Assembly: GCA_002842145.1 (NCBI GenBank)
Contig: PHCF01000004.1
Location: 1-64,000 of the forward strand
DNA: 64,000 nt
Direction: 5' to 3'
Origin: Betaproteobacteria bacterium HGW-Betaproteobacteria-6
GTDB taxonomy: Bacteria > Pseudomonadota > Gammaproteobacteria > Burkholderiales > Rhodocyclaceae
Position 1 is the stretch's first letter. Each line of letters starts with the position of its first letter. Below, piece after piece: positions 9,003-19,802 of this stretch. The translations under genes and the position numbers were made by a program. Below the pieces are notes generated by a model. That model saw only the letters and a list, made by a program, of their open reading frames with translations. It had not been told where the DNA came from and searched no databases.

Positions 9003-9189
9003 CAGGACAACTTAACCAGATGCCATCTTGACAGCACCATGCTCCACTTACGGCAGACGAGGCGCTACCTCCTGAAACCGGCTCACTTTTGCTTCCAAAT
9101 AATCGAACTCTTTGAAAGTCACCTCTTTAGGGTAGGGCTGCATGCAACCATCTTTTTTAGGCTTCTCATTCTCAATGCAATGCACCTAA

Positions 9190-9215
9190 GGCATATGCCC
9201 ACTCTGGCATATGCC
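9190..9215. promoter_or_regulatory. Tandem 10-bp palindromes upstream of chemoreceptor gene
   Basis: Two identical copies of the self-complementary decamer GGCATATGCC lie 16 bases apart centre to centre, about 50-70 bases before the chemoreceptor start. Repeated perfect palindromes just ahead of a gene are typical of operators for a dimeric repressor or activator. The protein that binds is unknown. Confidence 0.4.
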
Positions 9216-9260
9216 GAAAAACGAGGTGTATTTCAAGTTTAAAGAATGATAGGGATAAAA

Positions 9261-10577
9261 ATGTGGATCAGCCGCCGCAAGCTTAGAAAGCTTCTAGAAA
9301 ATATCGCAAATCAATTTGCCGTTCAAAGCGAAACCGTGGTTCAGCTTGAGGCATCAGGATTTGAAGCAGAGTTAAGAAGAATCACTGATGCAAAAAATGA
9401 AATCGTTAGTCAAGTAAAGAGCGCAGAGGCACGGCTTGAGAGTGCACTAGCGAACGAGAGATCGTTGCGCCATAGCTTTGAAAGTGCTGAACAGGTAGTA
9501 ACTGAACTGTCTTCCAGAATTACGTTAATGAAAGAATCTAACGGCGAGACATCGTGGGAAATTAACTCACCCACCTCCCCCTTGGATCCAGGTCAAATAG
9601 TTACCTGGTCTAGTCAGTTTCGCAACCTTCTCGGCTTTAAAGACGAGGCAGATTTTCCAAATCTCTTGCGCAGTTGGATAACCAGACTGCACCCAGAGGA
9701 TCATGAGCATGCCATTAGTGCCATGGAAGACCATTTAAGTGATCGAGCTGGGCGGCACCCCTATGACAGCACTTACCGCCTCGCATGCAAAAACAATGAA
9801 TACCGTTGGTTTCGTTCTTACGGCATTGCCACTCGCGACAAGAGCGGCGCCCCTGTTCTGATGTCTGGCGCCATAAAGGATGTCACCGATGTCATAACAA
9901 GACAGCGCCAGTTCGATATTACTTTGGCACGTTTTGAACTCTCGCTAGAGATGTTAAATGACGGACTTTGGGACGTTGAACTTGTCGATGGCGATCCGCT
10001 GAATCCTATGAGCGCATACTGGTGGTCCGCACAACTCAGGCGCCTTCTAGGATATGAAACAGCGAATGAATTCCCCGACGTACTGGAAAGCTTGACCTCC
10101 AAGATTCACCCGGATGATAAAAATGCAGTTTTGTCTGCATTAGCAAATCACTTAGGCGATCGATCAGGGAATACTCCGTACGATATTGAGTACCGACTTA
10201 AGTGCAAAAATGGACAGTACCGCTGGTTTAGAGCTAGAGGTCAGTCACGTCGAATGAAAGATGGCACACCGTTGAGAATTGTTGGCGCCCTCACCGACAT
10301 TGAAGCTGCCAAGCATGAAGCGGAGCTGCAAGTAAATGAACGCCACCACCGAACCAAGCTAGAAGAGCACCTGACCAGTGTCTCTGAAATCATGATCACA
10401 ATTAAGGATATCGCTAGTCAAACAAACCTATTGGCCTTGAATGCGGCGATTGAAGCTGCCCGAGCAGGAGAGGCCGGAAGGGGATTCGCAGTCGTGGCGG
10501 ATGAAGTCAGAAAGTTGGCGGGGCGAACAAAAGATGCCACGGACTACGTCGCATCGATAACCACCATAAACCGCTGA
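9261..10577 (+). CDS. Soluble double-PAS methyl-accepting chemotaxis protein with short signalling domain
   Basis: This cytoplasmic chemoreceptor has no transmembrane segment or HAMP domain. After an N-terminal coiled coil (residues ~1-90), two PAS domains of the PAS_3 kind follow (~100-220 and ~225-345). The repeats [15 protein letters not shown] and [16 protein letters not shown] mark an internal duplication. The C-terminal MCP domain keeps the hairpin tip that contacts CheA and CheW ([21 protein letters not shown] ... [14 protein letters not shown]) but is only about 75 residues long, so the arms are very short. The PAS-PAS-MCP order resembles the biofilm-dispersal sensor BdlA. The ATG at 9261 has AGGGAT nearby; the ATG at 9246 is an alternative. 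It is flanked by element DNA and the CoA-transferase operon, with no other chemotaxis gene in view. Confidence 0.85.
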   Translation: MWISRRKLRKLLENIANQFAVQSETVVQLEASGFEAELRRITDAKNEIVSQVKSAEARLESALANERSLRHSFESAEQVVTELSSRITLMKESNGETSWEINSPTSPLDPGQIVTWSSQFRNLLGFKDEADFPNLLRSWITRLHPEDHEHAISAMEDHLSDRAGRHPYDSTYRLACKNNEYRWFRSYGIATRDKSGAPVLMSGAIKDVTDVITRQRQFDITLARFELSLEMLNDGLWDVELVDGDPLNPMSAYWWSAQLRRLLGYETANEFPDVLESLTSKIHPDDKNAVLSALANHLGDRSGNTPYDIEYRLKCKNGQYRWFRARGQSRRMKDGTPLRIVGALTDIEAAKHEAELQVNERHHRTKLEEHLTSVSEIMITIKDIASQTNLLALNAAIEAARAGEAGRGFAVVADEVRKLAGRTKDATDYVASITTINR

Positions 10578-10623
10578 TCCACGCGGATTTATCGCTTCGT
10601 TCGAACTGTAAAAGCTCTATTAG

Positions 10624-10653
10624 GCAAAAAAATCCGGCATTTTCAGCCGGATT
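10624..10653 (-). terminator. Rho-independent terminator of the scoAB/liu operon
   Basis: On the minus strand an 8-bp perfect stem (AATCCGGC / GCCGGATT) with a 7-base loop is followed by a T run. It lies about 95 bases after the stop of scoB and fits as the end of the minus-strand transcript. It may also stop plus-strand reading from the chemoreceptor gene, although the plus strand has no T run. Confidence 0.75.
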
Positions 10654-10748
10654 GAAAGTGCCAGCCTGAGAGCTGATGCTGGCAGGAGGAGACGCGAGTA
10701 TCGCCAGGCGAGCCTCAACGAGAAAATCGAACGTGCTATGGCAAAGAA

Positions 10749-11402
10749 CTAGCGAGCAAAAGCCATTTCCTTTATATCCTGGGAAACCAAAAGACGTGCT
10801 TGAGTCCTATCTCTAACGTAGTCGAGCGAGACGCCAGGGGCTAGTTCTCGAAGGACAAATTCACCATGCACAACGCTGAGGACAGCAAGCTCCGTGACAA
10901 CCAAGGAAACACGAGCCTTAGCGGTCAGCGGCAGCGTGCATTGGGTCAGTAACCGCGGTTCACCATCCTTGGTGCAATGTTCCATGGCGACGATGACCCT
11001 CTTTGCTCCAGTAACCAGGTCCATTGCCCCTCCCATGCCTGGCACCATTTTTCCAGGGACCATCCAGTTTGCAAGATTTCCTTGCTGATCGACCTCTAAC
11101 CCACCCAAAACCGTCACATCGACGTGACCGCCGCGAATAAATGCGAAAGACGTTGCACTGTCAAAAATAGCAGCCCCTGGAATAAGCCCGCAAGGTTGCC
11201 CTCCCGCGTTGACAACGCCCGGTTGGGCATCACCAACCAATGGACCGAGGCCGAGAAAGCCATTCTCCGACTGTAGCGTGATCTCCACCCCAATTGGCAG
11301 AAAGCTAGGGATCATCGTCGGCAAGCCAATACCCAGATTGACGACATAACCCTCTTTCAGCTCTTGGGCAACGCGACGCGCGATAAGCTCTTTAGAATCC
11401 AT
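10749..11402 (-). CDS. scoB: 3-oxoacid CoA-transferase subunit B
   Basis: This 217-aa protein is the B (beta) subunit of a family I CoA-transferase, which moves CoA from an acyl-CoA such as succinyl-CoA to acetoacetate. The catalytic glutamate sits in [10 protein letters not shown] near residue 50, which is the signature of this subunit. Its ATG lies inside the end of the A-subunit gene (11-base overlap), so the two are translated together. Next to the liu genes its natural job is to activate the acetoacetate released by HMG-CoA lyase. It is also called AtoA or PcaJ-like; substrate choice cannot be read from sequence alone. GC content is visibly lower than in liuE to liuA. Confidence 0.85.
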   Translation of the reverse strand: MDSKELIARRVAQELKEGYVVNLGIGLPTMIPSFLPIGVEITLQSENGFLGLGPLVGDAQPGVVNAGGQPCGLIPGAAIFDSATSFAFIRGGHVDVTVLGGLEVDQQGNLANWMVPGKMVPGMGGAMDLVTGAKRVIVAMEHCTKDGEPRLLTQCTLPLTAKARVSLVVTELAVLSVVHGEFVLRELAPGVSLDYVRDRTQARLLVSQDIKEMAFAR

Positions 11403-12066
11403 CGCAAAGCCCCGTCGATAAAACTATCTTGTCCACCAGGGCACCGGGAGTCATGACCATGTCAGGATCAATATCACCGACTTCCACAAGCTCATCCACT
11501 TCGACGATGACTAGATCCGCGGCAAATGCAATAACTGGATTGAAGTTACGGGCGGCCCGTTCGTAGACCAAATTACCGGCTTTGTCAGCTCGCTTCGCTT
11601 TGAGGATGGCGACGTCGGCGCGAATGGGTAACTCAACAAGGAATTCTTGACCATTTACGACCATTTTGGTCTTTCCCTCTTCAACCACGGTGCCGACTCC
11701 AGTAGGCGTCAAAACGCCACCCAGACCGGCACCGCCACATCGAATTCGTTCAATTAAGGTGCCTTGCGGGACAAGATCGACTTCTAATTCGCCCGCAATC
11801 ATTTTCTTACCTGTGAGTGCATTTGTCCCAATGTGGGAAACGATTACTTTTTTGACCTGCCCGCTTGAAATGAGCGGACCTACGCCAGTCTTCTCAAAAG
11901 CCGTATCGTTACCAATCAATGTCAGATTTTTGGTGCCATTTTCAATCAAAACGGATACCAATCCCGTGGGCGTCCCTACCCCCATAAAGCCACCAAACAA
12001 AATACTGTTTCCATCTTGGAACATAGCCCCTACTTCGGACCACTCAACAATTTTGCGGACTGACAC
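11392..12066 (-). CDS. scoA: 3-oxoacid CoA-transferase subunit A
   Basis: This 224-aa protein is the A (alpha) subunit paired with scoB. The family I CoA-transferase fold is recognisable from the Gly-rich [12 protein letters not shown] near residues 20-35 and from [16 protein letters not shown], the usual CoA-site segment. Translation starts at GTG 12066, with GAGGAGGG four bases upstream, a strong ribosome site. It probably lies at the distal end of the liu transcript, about 120 bases after liuE, and no promoter is obvious in that gap. Lower GC than liuE suggests this pair was joined to the operon from another source. Confidence 0.85.
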   Translation of the reverse strand: MSVRKIVEWSEVGAMFQDGNSILFGGFMGVGTPTGLVSVLIENGTKNLTLIGNDTAFEKTGVGPLISSGQVKKVIVSHIGTNALTGKKMIAGELEVDLVPQGTLIERIRCGGAGLGGVLTPTGVGTVVEEGKTKMVVNGQEFLVELPIRADVAILKAKRADKAGNLVYERAARNFNPVIAFAADLVIVEVDELVEVGDIDPDMVMTPGALVDKIVLSTGLCDGF

Positions 12067-12187
12067 TTTTCCCTCCTCAATGAATCAATAGCAACAACTC
12101 ATTCACGCTAGGCACGTGGACAAGAGGCGGATACCACCTACCGAATGATCGATAGGGAATTTGGTAATGAGGCGCCACCAAGGCCAT

Positions 12188-13090
12188 TCACTCCGCCTCA
12201 CTACGCAACGCCTGGCCTACCCGAGATTTATTGCTGCGGCCAAGCTTGGCCGAAATCCAGGCACCGACCTCGACTAAGGACAGCAGATCGATGCCTGTTT
12301 CAATACCCAAGCCGTCCAGCAGGTAAACGACGTCTTCAGTCGCCACATTGCCCGAAGCACCCTTCGCATAGGGGCAGCCGCCTAGGCCGGCGATGGAACT
12401 GTCAAAAACTGCCATCCCGAGTTGCAGCGAGGCATGGATGTTGGCAATCGCCATGCCGTAGGTATCGTGATAATGGCCGGCCAGCTTGGCGATTGGCACG
12501 ACACGGGTGCAAGCCTCGATCATGCGCTGGATCGAAGCCGGGTAACCGACACCGATGGTGTCGCCGAGCGATACTTCGTAACACCCCATGTCGAACAGCG
12601 TCCTGGCAACACTGGCCGCCTGCTCAGGGGCGATGGCCCCTTCGTAGGGGCAGCCGACGACGCAGGAAACATAGCCGCGGACCGGGATTTCGAGCTCCGA
12701 CGCGGCCGAAACGATAGGTTCGAAACGTTTCAGGCTCTCGGCAATCGAGCAGTTGATGTTCTTGCGCGAAAAAGACTCGGAAGCTGAACCAAAAATGGCG
12801 ACTTCAGTGGCCCCGGCCTGCACGGCCGCATTGAAACCCTGCAGATTGGGCGTCAGGACGGGGTAACCCGTCCCCGGATGACGTTTGATACCCAGCATCA
12901 CCGCGCTATTGTCCTCCATCTGCGGCACCCACTTCGGCGACACGAACGAAGTCGCCTCGATGGCGCGCAACCCTGCATCGGCCAAGCGTTCGATCAGCTC
13001 GATCTTGGTCGCGGTCGGGACAATCTGCTTTTCATTCTGCAAGCCGTCGCGTGGACCAACTTCGACGAGCTTAACTTTGCTGGGCAACAT
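12188..13090 (-). CDS. liuE: Hydroxymethylglutaryl-CoA lyase
   Basis: This 300-aa enzyme cleaves 3-hydroxy-3-methylglutaryl-CoA to acetyl-CoA and acetoacetate, the last step of leucine and isovalerate degradation. It begins with [12 protein letters not shown], the metal- and substrate-binding motif of the HMGL-like TIM barrel. It also has [17 protein letters not shown]-type text near residue 230 (GLGGCPYA contains the catalytic loop cysteine). Length matches the family. Its ATG overlaps the TGA of liuD by one base (TGATG), so the two are coupled. The acetoacetate product is the expected substrate of the CoA-transferase encoded next. Confidence 0.93.
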   Translation of the reverse strand: MLPSKVKLVEVGPRDGLQNEKQIVPTATKIELIERLADAGLRAIEATSFVSPKWVPQMEDNSAVMLGIKRHPGTGYPVLTPNLQGFNAAVQAGATEVAIFGSASESFSRKNINCSIAESLKRFEPIVSAASELEIPVRGYVSCVVGCPYEGAIAPEQAASVARTLFDMGCYEVSLGDTIGVGYPASIQRMIEACTRVVPIAKLAGHYHDTYGMAIANIHASLQLGMAVFDSSIAGLGGCPYAKGASGNVATEDVVYLLDGLGIETGIDLLSLVEVGAWISAKLGRSNKSRVGQALRSEAE

Positions 13091-15090
13091 CAGGCGTCCC
13101 CTTCGAATTCGACCAATGCCGCTCCATCGCTTACCTGTTCGCCAGCCGCATAGCAGAAAGCCTTGACGGTGCCTGCAGCAGGGGCGGTGATGGTGTGTTC
13201 CATCTTCATCGCTTCGAGGATGAGCAGCGGTGCACCCTTATCCACCTTCTGGCCAGGTTGGGCGAGCAACGCAACGACCTTACCGGGCATCGGTGCGGTC
13301 AGGCCGCCGCCCTGGGCGCCGCCGGCCTCGACCAGATGCAGCGGATCGTCGCGGAGCAGGATGTGGGTTGCCCCCTGCAGGAAGATGTGTCGTTTGTCTT
13401 CGACGGCGACGACGCTGGCAATCAGCCGGCGGTCATCGATTTCGATGGCCAGCTGGTCGCCATCCAGCTTTCTGCCGCGGGCCACAGCCGTCTGTCCATT
13501 GATGGTGATCTGCCATTGATCGCGACCGTATTTGACCAAAGCTTCGATCAGGCTGGCACCATCCCTGAAGCCGATCATGCGAGCGGCTGACAGGTTCATG
13601 CGCCAGCCGTCCCGGGCGTGCCACGGCGAGCAAGGGTCGCCGCTGGTATTGGCGGCCTGCCGGGCTTGGTGCTGTTCCCAGAGCAGTTCGCCGACCGTGG
13701 CGACGAGCAGCGCATCGCGTGGCACGGCCTGGGCGGCGGGGAAGAGGAAGTCCTTCTGGCGTTCGATGAGGCCGGTGTCGAGATCGGCGCCGGCAAAGGC
13801 CGGGCAGGCGACCAGTCGTGACAGGAAGTCGATGTTGGTGGTAACGCCGGCCACCTGGTAGTCGGCCAGGGCCTTGCGCATGCGGGCCAGCGCGGCGTCG
13901 CGGTGCTCATCCCAGACGATCAGCTTGGCGATCATCGGGTCGTAGAAGGGCGTGATTTCATCGCCTTCCTCGACGCCGGTATCGACGCGCACGTTGAGGC
14001 TTTCGGCCGGCGGTGAGAGGCGGATCAGTTTGCCGGTCGAGGGCAGGAAACCCTTGTTGGCATCTTCGGCGTAGATCCGCGCTTCCAGCGCATGGCCTCG
14101 AATCTGCAACTGTTCCTGGGCGAGCGGCAGCGGTTGGCCGGCGGCGACGCGCAACTGCCATTCGACCAGATCCTGGCCGGTGATCATTTCCGTGACCGGA
14201 TGCTCGACCTGCAGGCGAGTGTTCATTTCCATGAAATAGAACGAGCCATCCTGATTGGCGATGAACTCGACCGTGCCGGCGCCGACGTAACCGACAGCCT
14301 TGGCGGCGGCGACGGCGGCTTCGCCCATCTGGCGGCGGCGTTCAAGGGTCATGCCAGGGGCGGGGGCTTCTTCGAGCACTTTCTGGTGGCGGCGCTGCAC
14401 TGAGCAATCGCGTTCGAACAGGTAAACGCAGTTGCCCTGGGTGTCGGCGAAGACCTGGATTTCGATGTGGCGTGGTTTGGTGATGTATTTCTCGATCAGC
14501 ACGTGATCGTTGCCGAAGCTGGAAGTCGCTTCGCGCTGGCAGGAAGCGAGGGCATCGAGGAAATCTTCAGTTTTTTCGACGAGGCGCATGCCCTTGCCGC
14601 CGCCGCCAGCTGCGGCCTTGATCAGCACCGGGTAGCCGATCTGGTCCGCTTCTTTGTGCAGCAAGGCGGGGGTCTGATCATCGCCGTGGTAGCCCGGTGT
14701 CAGAGGCACGGCTGCCTTGCCCATCAGTTTCTTGGCTTCGGATTTCGAACCCATGGCACGGATCGCGGAGGCCGGCGGGCCGATGAAGGCGATGCCGTTG
14801 GCGGCCAGCGCATCGGCGAAGTCGGCGTTCTCGGAGAGGAAGCCGTAGCCGGGATGGACGGCCTGGGCGCCGGTGCGCTTGCAGGCATCGACGATCTTCT
14901 CGGCGACCAGATAGGACTCGCGGGCGGCGGCCGGACCGAGCAGTACGGCTTCGTCGGCCAGGCGAACGTGGCGGGCGTTGGCATCGGCCTCGGAATAGAC
15001 GGCGACGGTACGGATGCCCATGCGGCGAGCCGTCTTGATGACCCGGCAGGCGATTTCGCCGCGGTTGGCGATCAGGATTTTGTTGAACAT
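13090..15090 (-). CDS. liuD: Methylcrotonyl-CoA carboxylase biotin-containing subunit
   Basis: This 666-aa protein joins biotin carboxylase (residues ~1-450, starting [16 protein letters not shown], with the ATP-grasp loop AAGGGGKGM near 165) and a C-terminal biotinyl domain whose lysine lies in EAMKMEH near residue 630. It carboxylates biotin with ATP and bicarbonate. LiuB then transfers the carboxyl group to 3-methylcrotonyl-CoA. Length and domain order fit MccA/LiuD rather than the short AccC. Operon partners (liuA, liuB, liuC, liuE) settle the assignment. GC content is high, as in the other liu genes. Confidence 0.93.
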   Translation of the reverse strand: MFNKILIANRGEIACRVIKTARRMGIRTVAVYSEADANARHVRLADEAVLLGPAAARESYLVAEKIVDACKRTGAQAVHPGYGFLSENADFADALAANGIAFIGPPASAIRAMGSKSEAKKLMGKAAVPLTPGYHGDDQTPALLHKEADQIGYPVLIKAAAGGGGKGMRLVEKTEDFLDALASCQREATSSFGNDHVLIEKYITKPRHIEIQVFADTQGNCVYLFERDCSVQRRHQKVLEEAPAPGMTLERRRQMGEAAVAAAKAVGYVGAGTVEFIANQDGSFYFMEMNTRLQVEHPVTEMITGQDLVEWQLRVAAGQPLPLAQEQLQIRGHALEARIYAEDANKGFLPSTGKLIRLSPPAESLNVRVDTGVEEGDEITPFYDPMIAKLIVWDEHRDAALARMRKALADYQVAGVTTNIDFLSRLVACPAFAGADLDTGLIERQKDFLFPAAQAVPRDALLVATVGELLWEQHQARQAANTSGDPCSPWHARDGWRMNLSAARMIGFRDGASLIEALVKYGRDQWQITINGQTAVARGRKLDGDQLAIEIDDRRLIASVVAVEDKRHIFLQGATHILLRDDPLHLVEAGGAQGGGLTAPMPGKVVALLAQPGQKVDKGAPLLILEAMKMEHTITAPAAGTVKAFCYAAGEQVSDGAALVEFEGDA

Positions 15091-15102
15091 TGCACGTGAT
15101 CC

Positions 15103-16095
15103 TTACTTTTGAGCAGCAACCAGCCCAAGCCGGCTGAAAAGAGTTTTGTCGTCTTCAAAGGCGGGGTTGCCAGTAGTCAGCAATTTGTCGCCATAAAATA
15201 TGGAATTCGCACCTGCCAAAAAACATAGCCCTTGCCCCAAATCCCCGAGCGCCTTACGGCCTGCGGAAAGGCGCACACGCGTCGTGGGCATGGTGATGCG
15301 TACTGCAGCTATGACGCGAACGAACTCCAGAGGATCCAGTATGTCCGCTCCTTCCAATGGAGTTCCCTCCATCCGTACGAGCTGATTGATTGGAACCGAT
15401 TCAGGAAAAGGATCAAGATTAGCTAGTTGGGCAATCAAGGCAGCCCGTTGCGCGCGCGACTCCCCCATGCCGAGGATCCCACCGCTACATACCTTGAGGC
15501 CAGCCGCACGGACTGTTTCAAGCGTTTCAAGGCGATCCTGAAAGGTATGCGACGGAATGAAATTTCCATATATTTCTGGCGCGGTATCCAGATTGTGGTT
15601 GTAGTAGTCAAGCCCAGCGGCCCTAAGGACCGTTGCCTGATGAGGCTTGAGCATTCCGGCGGTAAGACAACTCTCCAGTCCCAATTCACCTACGGTTTCA
15701 ACTAGGCGGGTAACCGCAGGCAAATCTCGATCTCGAATCTGTCGCCAAGCAGCTCCCATACAGAAGCGCGTCGCACCAGCAACCTTCGCAGCAGTGGCGG
15801 CAGCTTTGACTGCGCTCGCATCAAGCATCGGCTCGTCAGCAACTGGGGCATGATGGTGGGCGGATTGGGAACAATAGCCGCACTTTTCCGGACAGCCGCC
15901 CGACTTAATTGACAATAGCGTGGAAAGTTGAACTTCGCAGGGATTGAAATGTTCCCGATGCACCAATTGAGCCCTGAACATAAGCTCAGGAATAGGCAAA
16001 TCCAACAATTCGCTCACAGACTCCCGGCTCCAGTACATATCTTTTGGCGTGGGAGTTTTTATCGGTAAATGCATTAAGACGGGGCTGGACTTCAT
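15103..16095 (-). CDS. bioB: Biotin synthase
   Basis: This radical-SAM enzyme inserts sulfur into dethiobiotin. The 4Fe-4S motif [10 protein letters not shown] occurs near residue 65 after LLSIKSGG, and the 2Fe-2S/substrate region includes [11 protein letters not shown] and FCMGAAWR. I start at the ATG at 16095 (330 aa, the usual length) rather than the ORF-track start at 16128, because GGAAAT lies just upstream and the longer start overlaps liuC. It sits between liuC and liuD, which is unusual: it supplies the cofactor of LiuD from within the same transcript. Its composition is clearly less GC-rich than its liu neighbours, a sign of insertion into the operon. Confidence 0.92.
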   Translation of the reverse strand: MKSSPVLMHLPIKTPTPKDMYWSRESVSELLDLPIPELMFRAQLVHREHFNPCEVQLSTLLSIKSGGCPEKCGYCSQSAHHHAPVADEPMLDASAVKAAATAAKVAGATRFCMGAAWRQIRDRDLPAVTRLVETVGELGLESCLTAGMLKPHQATVLRAAGLDYYNHNLDTAPEIYGNFIPSHTFQDRLETLETVRAAGLKVCSGGILGMGESRAQRAALIAQLANLDPFPESVPINQLVRMEGTPLEGADILDPLEFVRVIAAVRITMPTTRVRLSAGRKALGDLGQGLCFLAGANSIFYGDKLLTTGNPAFEDDKTLFSRLGLVAAQK

Positions 16096-16109
16096 CGCAA
16101 TATTTCCAT

Positions 16110-16898
16110 CTAACTTGCTATCGCCCAAGGGGCATGGCTTTTACCGAGGAAAGCAGCGATGCCGTCCCGGGCTTCCGGCGTTGCTCGCAGATGGGCGATG
16201 CGATGGGCGGTGTCTTCGACCAGGGTATCGTTGATCGGCTGGTTATCGACGGCGCGGATCAGTTCCTTGGCGGCTGCCTGAGCGAGCGGGCCGCCCTGGA
16301 TCAGCGCGTCGACAATCTCCTGGACCTTGGCGTCGAGCTGTTCAGGCCCGACGGCCTCATGGACGAGGCCGAGTTCGCGGGCGCGAATGGCGTCGATGCG
16401 CTCGGCCGACTGGAAGTAGCGGTAGGCTTGGCGGGCGCCGATGGCGCGCACGACATAGGGGCTGATCGCCGAGGGGATGATGCCAAATTTGACTTCCGAG
16501 GTGGCGAAGAAGGCCTTGGTCGAGGCGACGGCAATGTCGCAGGCGGCGGCCAGGCCAGTACCGCCGCCGAGGGCGGCACCCTGGATGCGGGCGATGGTCG
16601 GCTTCTTCATCTCGGCCAGCGTGCGCAACATGCCAGCCAGGCCACGGGCGTCGTTGAGGTTGTCGTCGAGCCCATTGTTGGCGGCACGCTTCATCCAGTT
16701 GAGGTCGGCCCCGGCCGAGAAGCTTTTTCCCCGTCCGGCGAGGATGACGACGCGGACATCGGGATCGGCATCAAGCGCAACGCAGGCAGCTGTCAGGTCG
16801 GCGATCAAGGTCTCATCGAAGGCATTGTGCATATCCGGACGGTTCATCCAGATCGTTGCAACCTTGCCCGAGAGTTCGATTTCCAGTGTTGTAAACAT
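16110..16898 (-). CDS. liuC: Methylglutaconyl-CoA hydratase (enoyl-CoA hydratase family)
   Basis: This 262-aa crotonase-fold enzyme hydrates 3-methylglutaconyl-CoA to HMG-CoA. The oxyanion-hole motif is seen in [14 protein letters not shown] (residues ~55-70), and the second glycine-rich stretch [13 protein letters not shown] (~105-118) carries the other half of the active site. The length and the ADLNWM text are typical of LiuC from beta- and gammaproteobacteria. It lies 9 bases after liuB and directly precedes bioB. Confidence 0.9.
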   Translation of the reverse strand: MFTTLEIELSGKVATIWMNRPDMHNAFDETLIADLTAACVALDADPDVRVVILAGRGKSFSAGADLNWMKRAANNGLDDNLNDARGLAGMLRTLAEMKKPTIARIQGAALGGGTGLAAACDIAVASTKAFFATSEVKFGIIPSAISPYVVRAIGARQAYRYFQSAERIDAIRARELGLVHEAVGPEQLDAKVQEIVDALIQGGPLAQAAAKELIRAVDNQPINDTLVEDTAHRIAHLRATPEARDGIAAFLGKSHAPWAIAS

Positions 16899-16907
16899 GT
16901 CCTTTCC

Positions 16908-18515
16908 TTACATCCGGAAGATGCCGAACTTCGTTTCTTCGGCCGGGGCATTCATCGAGGCGGACAGGCCGAGGCCAAGCACGCGGCGGGTGTCGGCTGG
17001 ATCGATGATGCCGTCGTCCCAGAGACGGGCGCTGGCGTAGTAGGGGTGGCCCTGGGTTTCGTATTGCTCGCGGATCGGCGTCTTGAAGGCGGCTTCGTCT
17101 TCGACGCTCCAGGTTTTGCCGGAAGCCTCCATACCATCCCGCTTGACGGTAGCCAGCACACCAGCCGCCTGCTCACCGCCCATCACCGAGATGCGGGCAT
17201 TCGGCCACATCCACAGGAAGCGCGGCGAATAGGCGCGGCCGCACATGCCGTAGTTGCCGGCACCGAAGCTGCCACCGATGACGACGGTGAATTTCGGTAC
17301 CTTGGCGGTGGCGACAGCCGTGACCATCTTGGCGCCGTCGCGGGCGATGCCGCCGTTTTCATACTTGCGGCCGACCATGAAGCCGGTAATGTTCTGCAGG
17401 AAAACGAGCGGAATGCCGCGCTGGGCACAGAGTTCGATGAAGTGGGCGCCCTTGAGGGCCGATTCGGAGAACAAAATCCCGTTGTTGGCGACGATCCCCA
17501 CCGGGTAGCCGTAGATGCGCGCAAAACCGCAGACCAGCGTCGTGCCATAACGGGCCTTAAATTCGTCGAAGTCAGAGCCATCGACGATGCGGGCGATAAT
17601 TTCGCGCACGTCGAATGGCTTTTTCGAGTCGGTCGGGATGACGCCGTACAATTCTTCGGCGGCGTAGGCCGGTTCGGTGGGGATCGTCAGTGTGACTGGC
17701 GGCTGTTTCTTCCAGTTCAGATCCTTGACGATGCGGCGGGCGATGGCCAGGGCGTGAGCGTCGTTCTCGGCCAGATGGTCGACGACGCCGGAAATGCGCG
17801 TATGGACGTCGGCCCCACCCAAGTCCTCGGCCGAGACGACTTCGCCGGTGGCGGCTTTCACCAGCGGCGGGCCGCCCAAAAAGATCGTGCCCTGGTTCTT
17901 GACGATGATCGACTCGTCGCACATCGCCGGCACGTAGGCGCCGCCGGCTGTGCACGAGCCCATGACGGCGGCGATCTGCGGAATGCCGGCGGCCGAGAGG
18001 TTGGCCTGATTGAAGAAGATGCGGCCGAAATGTTCCTTGTCCGGAAAAACCTCGTCCTGCATGGGCAGGAAGGCGCCGCCGGAATCGACCAGATAGACGC
18101 AGGGCAGGCGATTTTCGAGGGCGATTTCCTGGGCGCGCAGGTGTTTCTTGACGGTCAGTGGGTAATAAGTGCCGCCCTTCACGGTCGCGTCGTTGGCGAC
18201 GACCACGCATTCGACGCCATTGACCCGGCCGATGCCGGCGATCACCGAGGCCGCCGGCACGTCCCCGCCGTACATGCCATAGGCCGCGAACTGGCCGATC
18301 TCGAGGAAGGGCGTGCCGGGGTCGAGCAGGCCATTGACGCGCTCGCGGGGGAGTAGTTTGCCGCGGGCGAGATGCTTCTGACGCGCGGCTTCCGGGCCGC
18401 CGAGGGCAATTTTTTCTGCTTTTTCATGCAGGTCGGCGACGACCGTTCGCATGGCGTCCGCGTTGGTCTGGAAGTCGGCAGAACGAGGATTGAGTTGGGT
18501 TTTAATGGTGGGCAT
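16908..18515 (-). CDS. liuB: Methylcrotonyl-CoA carboxylase carboxyltransferase subunit
   Basis: This 535-aa protein is the beta subunit of methylcrotonyl-CoA carboxylase, built from two crotonase-like halves. The N-terminal half carries [19 protein letters not shown] and [14 protein letters not shown]; the C-terminal half carries [11 protein letters not shown] and [16 protein letters not shown]. All are standard acyl-CoA and biotin binding segments of the family. It accepts the carboxyl group from the biotin on LiuD. It lies 11 bases after liuA and 9 before liuC, so it is firmly within the operon. Full length, no anomaly. Confidence 0.94.
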   Translation of the reverse strand: MPTIKTQLNPRSADFQTNADAMRTVVADLHEKAEKIALGGPEAARQKHLARGKLLPRERVNGLLDPGTPFLEIGQFAAYGMYGGDVPAASVIAGIGRVNGVECVVVANDATVKGGTYYPLTVKKHLRAQEIALENRLPCVYLVDSGGAFLPMQDEVFPDKEHFGRIFFNQANLSAAGIPQIAAVMGSCTAGGAYVPAMCDESIIVKNQGTIFLGGPPLVKAATGEVVSAEDLGGADVHTRISGVVDHLAENDAHALAIARRIVKDLNWKKQPPVTLTIPTEPAYAAEELYGVIPTDSKKPFDVREIIARIVDGSDFDEFKARYGTTLVCGFARIYGYPVGIVANNGILFSESALKGAHFIELCAQRGIPLVFLQNITGFMVGRKYENGGIARDGAKMVTAVATAKVPKFTVVIGGSFGAGNYGMCGRAYSPRFLWMWPNARISVMGGEQAAGVLATVKRDGMEASGKTWSVEDEAAFKTPIREQYETQGHPYYASARLWDDGIIDPADTRRVLGLGLSASMNAPAEETKFGIFRM

Positions 18516-18526
18516 TCGGACTTACC

Positions 18527-19699
18527 TCACGTTGTCTCTGCAAACAACTCGCGGCCAATCAACATTCGCCGGATTTCCGAGGTGCCTGCCCCGATCTCGT
18601 AGAGCTTGGCATCACGCCACAGGCGGCCGACCGGATACTCGTTGGTATAGCCGACGCCACCCAGGGTCTGGATCGCCTCGCCGGCCATCCACGTGGCCTT
18701 TTCGGCGGAGTACAGAATGGCGCCGGCGGCATCCTTGCGCAGCGTCCGGGCATGGTCGGTGTTGTCGCAGGCGCGGCCCAGGGCATAGACATAGGCGCGG
18801 TTGGCCATCCAGGTCGAATACATGTCGGCGACCTTGCCCTGCATGAGCTGGAATTCGCCGATCGCCTGACCGAACTGCTTGCGCTCATGAATGAAGGGCA
18901 CGACGACGTCCATGCAGGCCGCCATGATGCCGAGTGGGCCGCCACAGAGCACGGCACGCTCGTAATCAAGACCGGACATCAGCACCTTGGTACCATTGCC
19001 GACGCCGCCCAGCACGTTTTCTTCGGGCACTTCGCAGTCGTCGAAGAACAAGGGGAAGGTGTTGGAGCCGCGCATGCCCAGCTTGTCGAGGTGGGTGCCG
19101 TGGCTGAACCCCTTCATGCCCTTTTCGACGATGAAGGCGGTCATGCCCTTGGCGCCGGCGTTCATGTCGGTCTTGGCGTAGACGACCAGGGTGTCGGCGT
19201 CGCCGCCGTTGGTGATCCACATCTTGGAACCGTTCAATACGTAGCTGTCGCCCTTCTTGTCTGCGCGCAGCGTCATCGACACGACGTCGGAGCCGGCGCC
19301 CGGCTCCGACATGGCCAGTGCGCCGACGTGATCGCCGGAAATCAGCTTGGGCAGATATTTCTGGCGCTGGGCCTCGTTGCCGTTGCGGCGGATCTGGTTG
19401 ACGCACAGATTCGAGTGAGCACCGTAAGACAGACCGATGGAGGCGGAGGCGCGCGAAATTTCTTCGAGCGCGACGATGTGGGCGAGGTAGCCCATGTTGG
19501 TGCCGCCGTATTCCTCACCGGCGGTCATGCCGAGCAGGCCCATGTCGCCGAATTTCTTCCAGAGGTCGGCCGGGAATTCATTGACACGATCCACTTCCGC
19601 GGCGCGCGGCGCTATTTCTGCGTCGGCAAAGGCCTTCACCGCGTCGCGCAACATGTTGATGTCTTCGCCGAGGCCGAAGTCGAGGCTGGGAATATTCAT
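18527..19699 (-). CDS. liuA: Isovaleryl-CoA dehydrogenase
   Basis: This 390-aa acyl-CoA dehydrogenase oxidises isovaleryl-CoA to 3-methylcrotonyl-CoA and passes electrons to ETF; etfAB and ETF-QO genes lie later in the window. Family motifs include [14 protein letters not shown] near residue 130, [17 protein letters not shown], and [22 protein letters not shown] near the C-terminus. GLDYERAVL near residue 245 holds the glutamate position typical of isovaleryl-CoA dehydrogenases. It is the first gene of the liu operon, with GGAG upstream of the ATG. The promoter and the repeats at 19745-19782 separate it from the divergent AraC regulator. Confidence 0.94.
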   Translation of the reverse strand: MNIPSLDFGLGEDINMLRDAVKAFADAEIAPRAAEVDRVNEFPADLWKKFGDMGLLGMTAGEEYGGTNMGYLAHIVALEEISRASASIGLSYGAHSNLCVNQIRRNGNEAQRQKYLPKLISGDHVGALAMSEPGAGSDVVSMTLRADKKGDSYVLNGSKMWITNGGDADTLVVYAKTDMNAGAKGMTAFIVEKGMKGFSHGTHLDKLGMRGSNTFPLFFDDCEVPEENVLGGVGNGTKVLMSGLDYERAVLCGGPLGIMAACMDVVVPFIHERKQFGQAIGEFQLMQGKVADMYSTWMANRAYVYALGRACDNTDHARTLRKDAAGAILYSAEKATWMAGEAIQTLGGVGYTNEYPVGRLWRDAKLYEIGAGTSEIRRMLIGRELFAETT

Positions 19700-19744
19700 G
19701 GGTTGTCTCCAGTTTCAGGTGGAGCAATGCTAGGTTCAAATATC

Positions 19745-19782
19745 GTTGGCAGTGTGCCAACCTAGTTGCAAATCATGCCAAC
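19745..19782. promoter_or_regulatory. Probable AraC-type operator between liuA and its regulator
   Basis: Three copies of one 7-mer lie here. GTTGGCA (19745) and TGCCAAC (19755) form an inverted pair with a 3-base gap. A second TGCCAAC (19776) repeats the first in direct orientation at 21 bases, two helical turns. Direct half-sites at this spacing are what a dimeric AraC-family activator binds, and the site is in the divergent liuA/araC intergenic region. Confidence 0.5.
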
Positions 19783-19802
19783 TATTTGTATGGTTATCGA
19801 AC

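Noticed and set aside
16044-18356. 770-aa plus-strand ORF
   Set aside because: It is the antisense shadow of liuC and liuB in GC-rich DNA; both minus-strand proteins have complete catalytic motifs, and the plus frame has no family or ribosome site.
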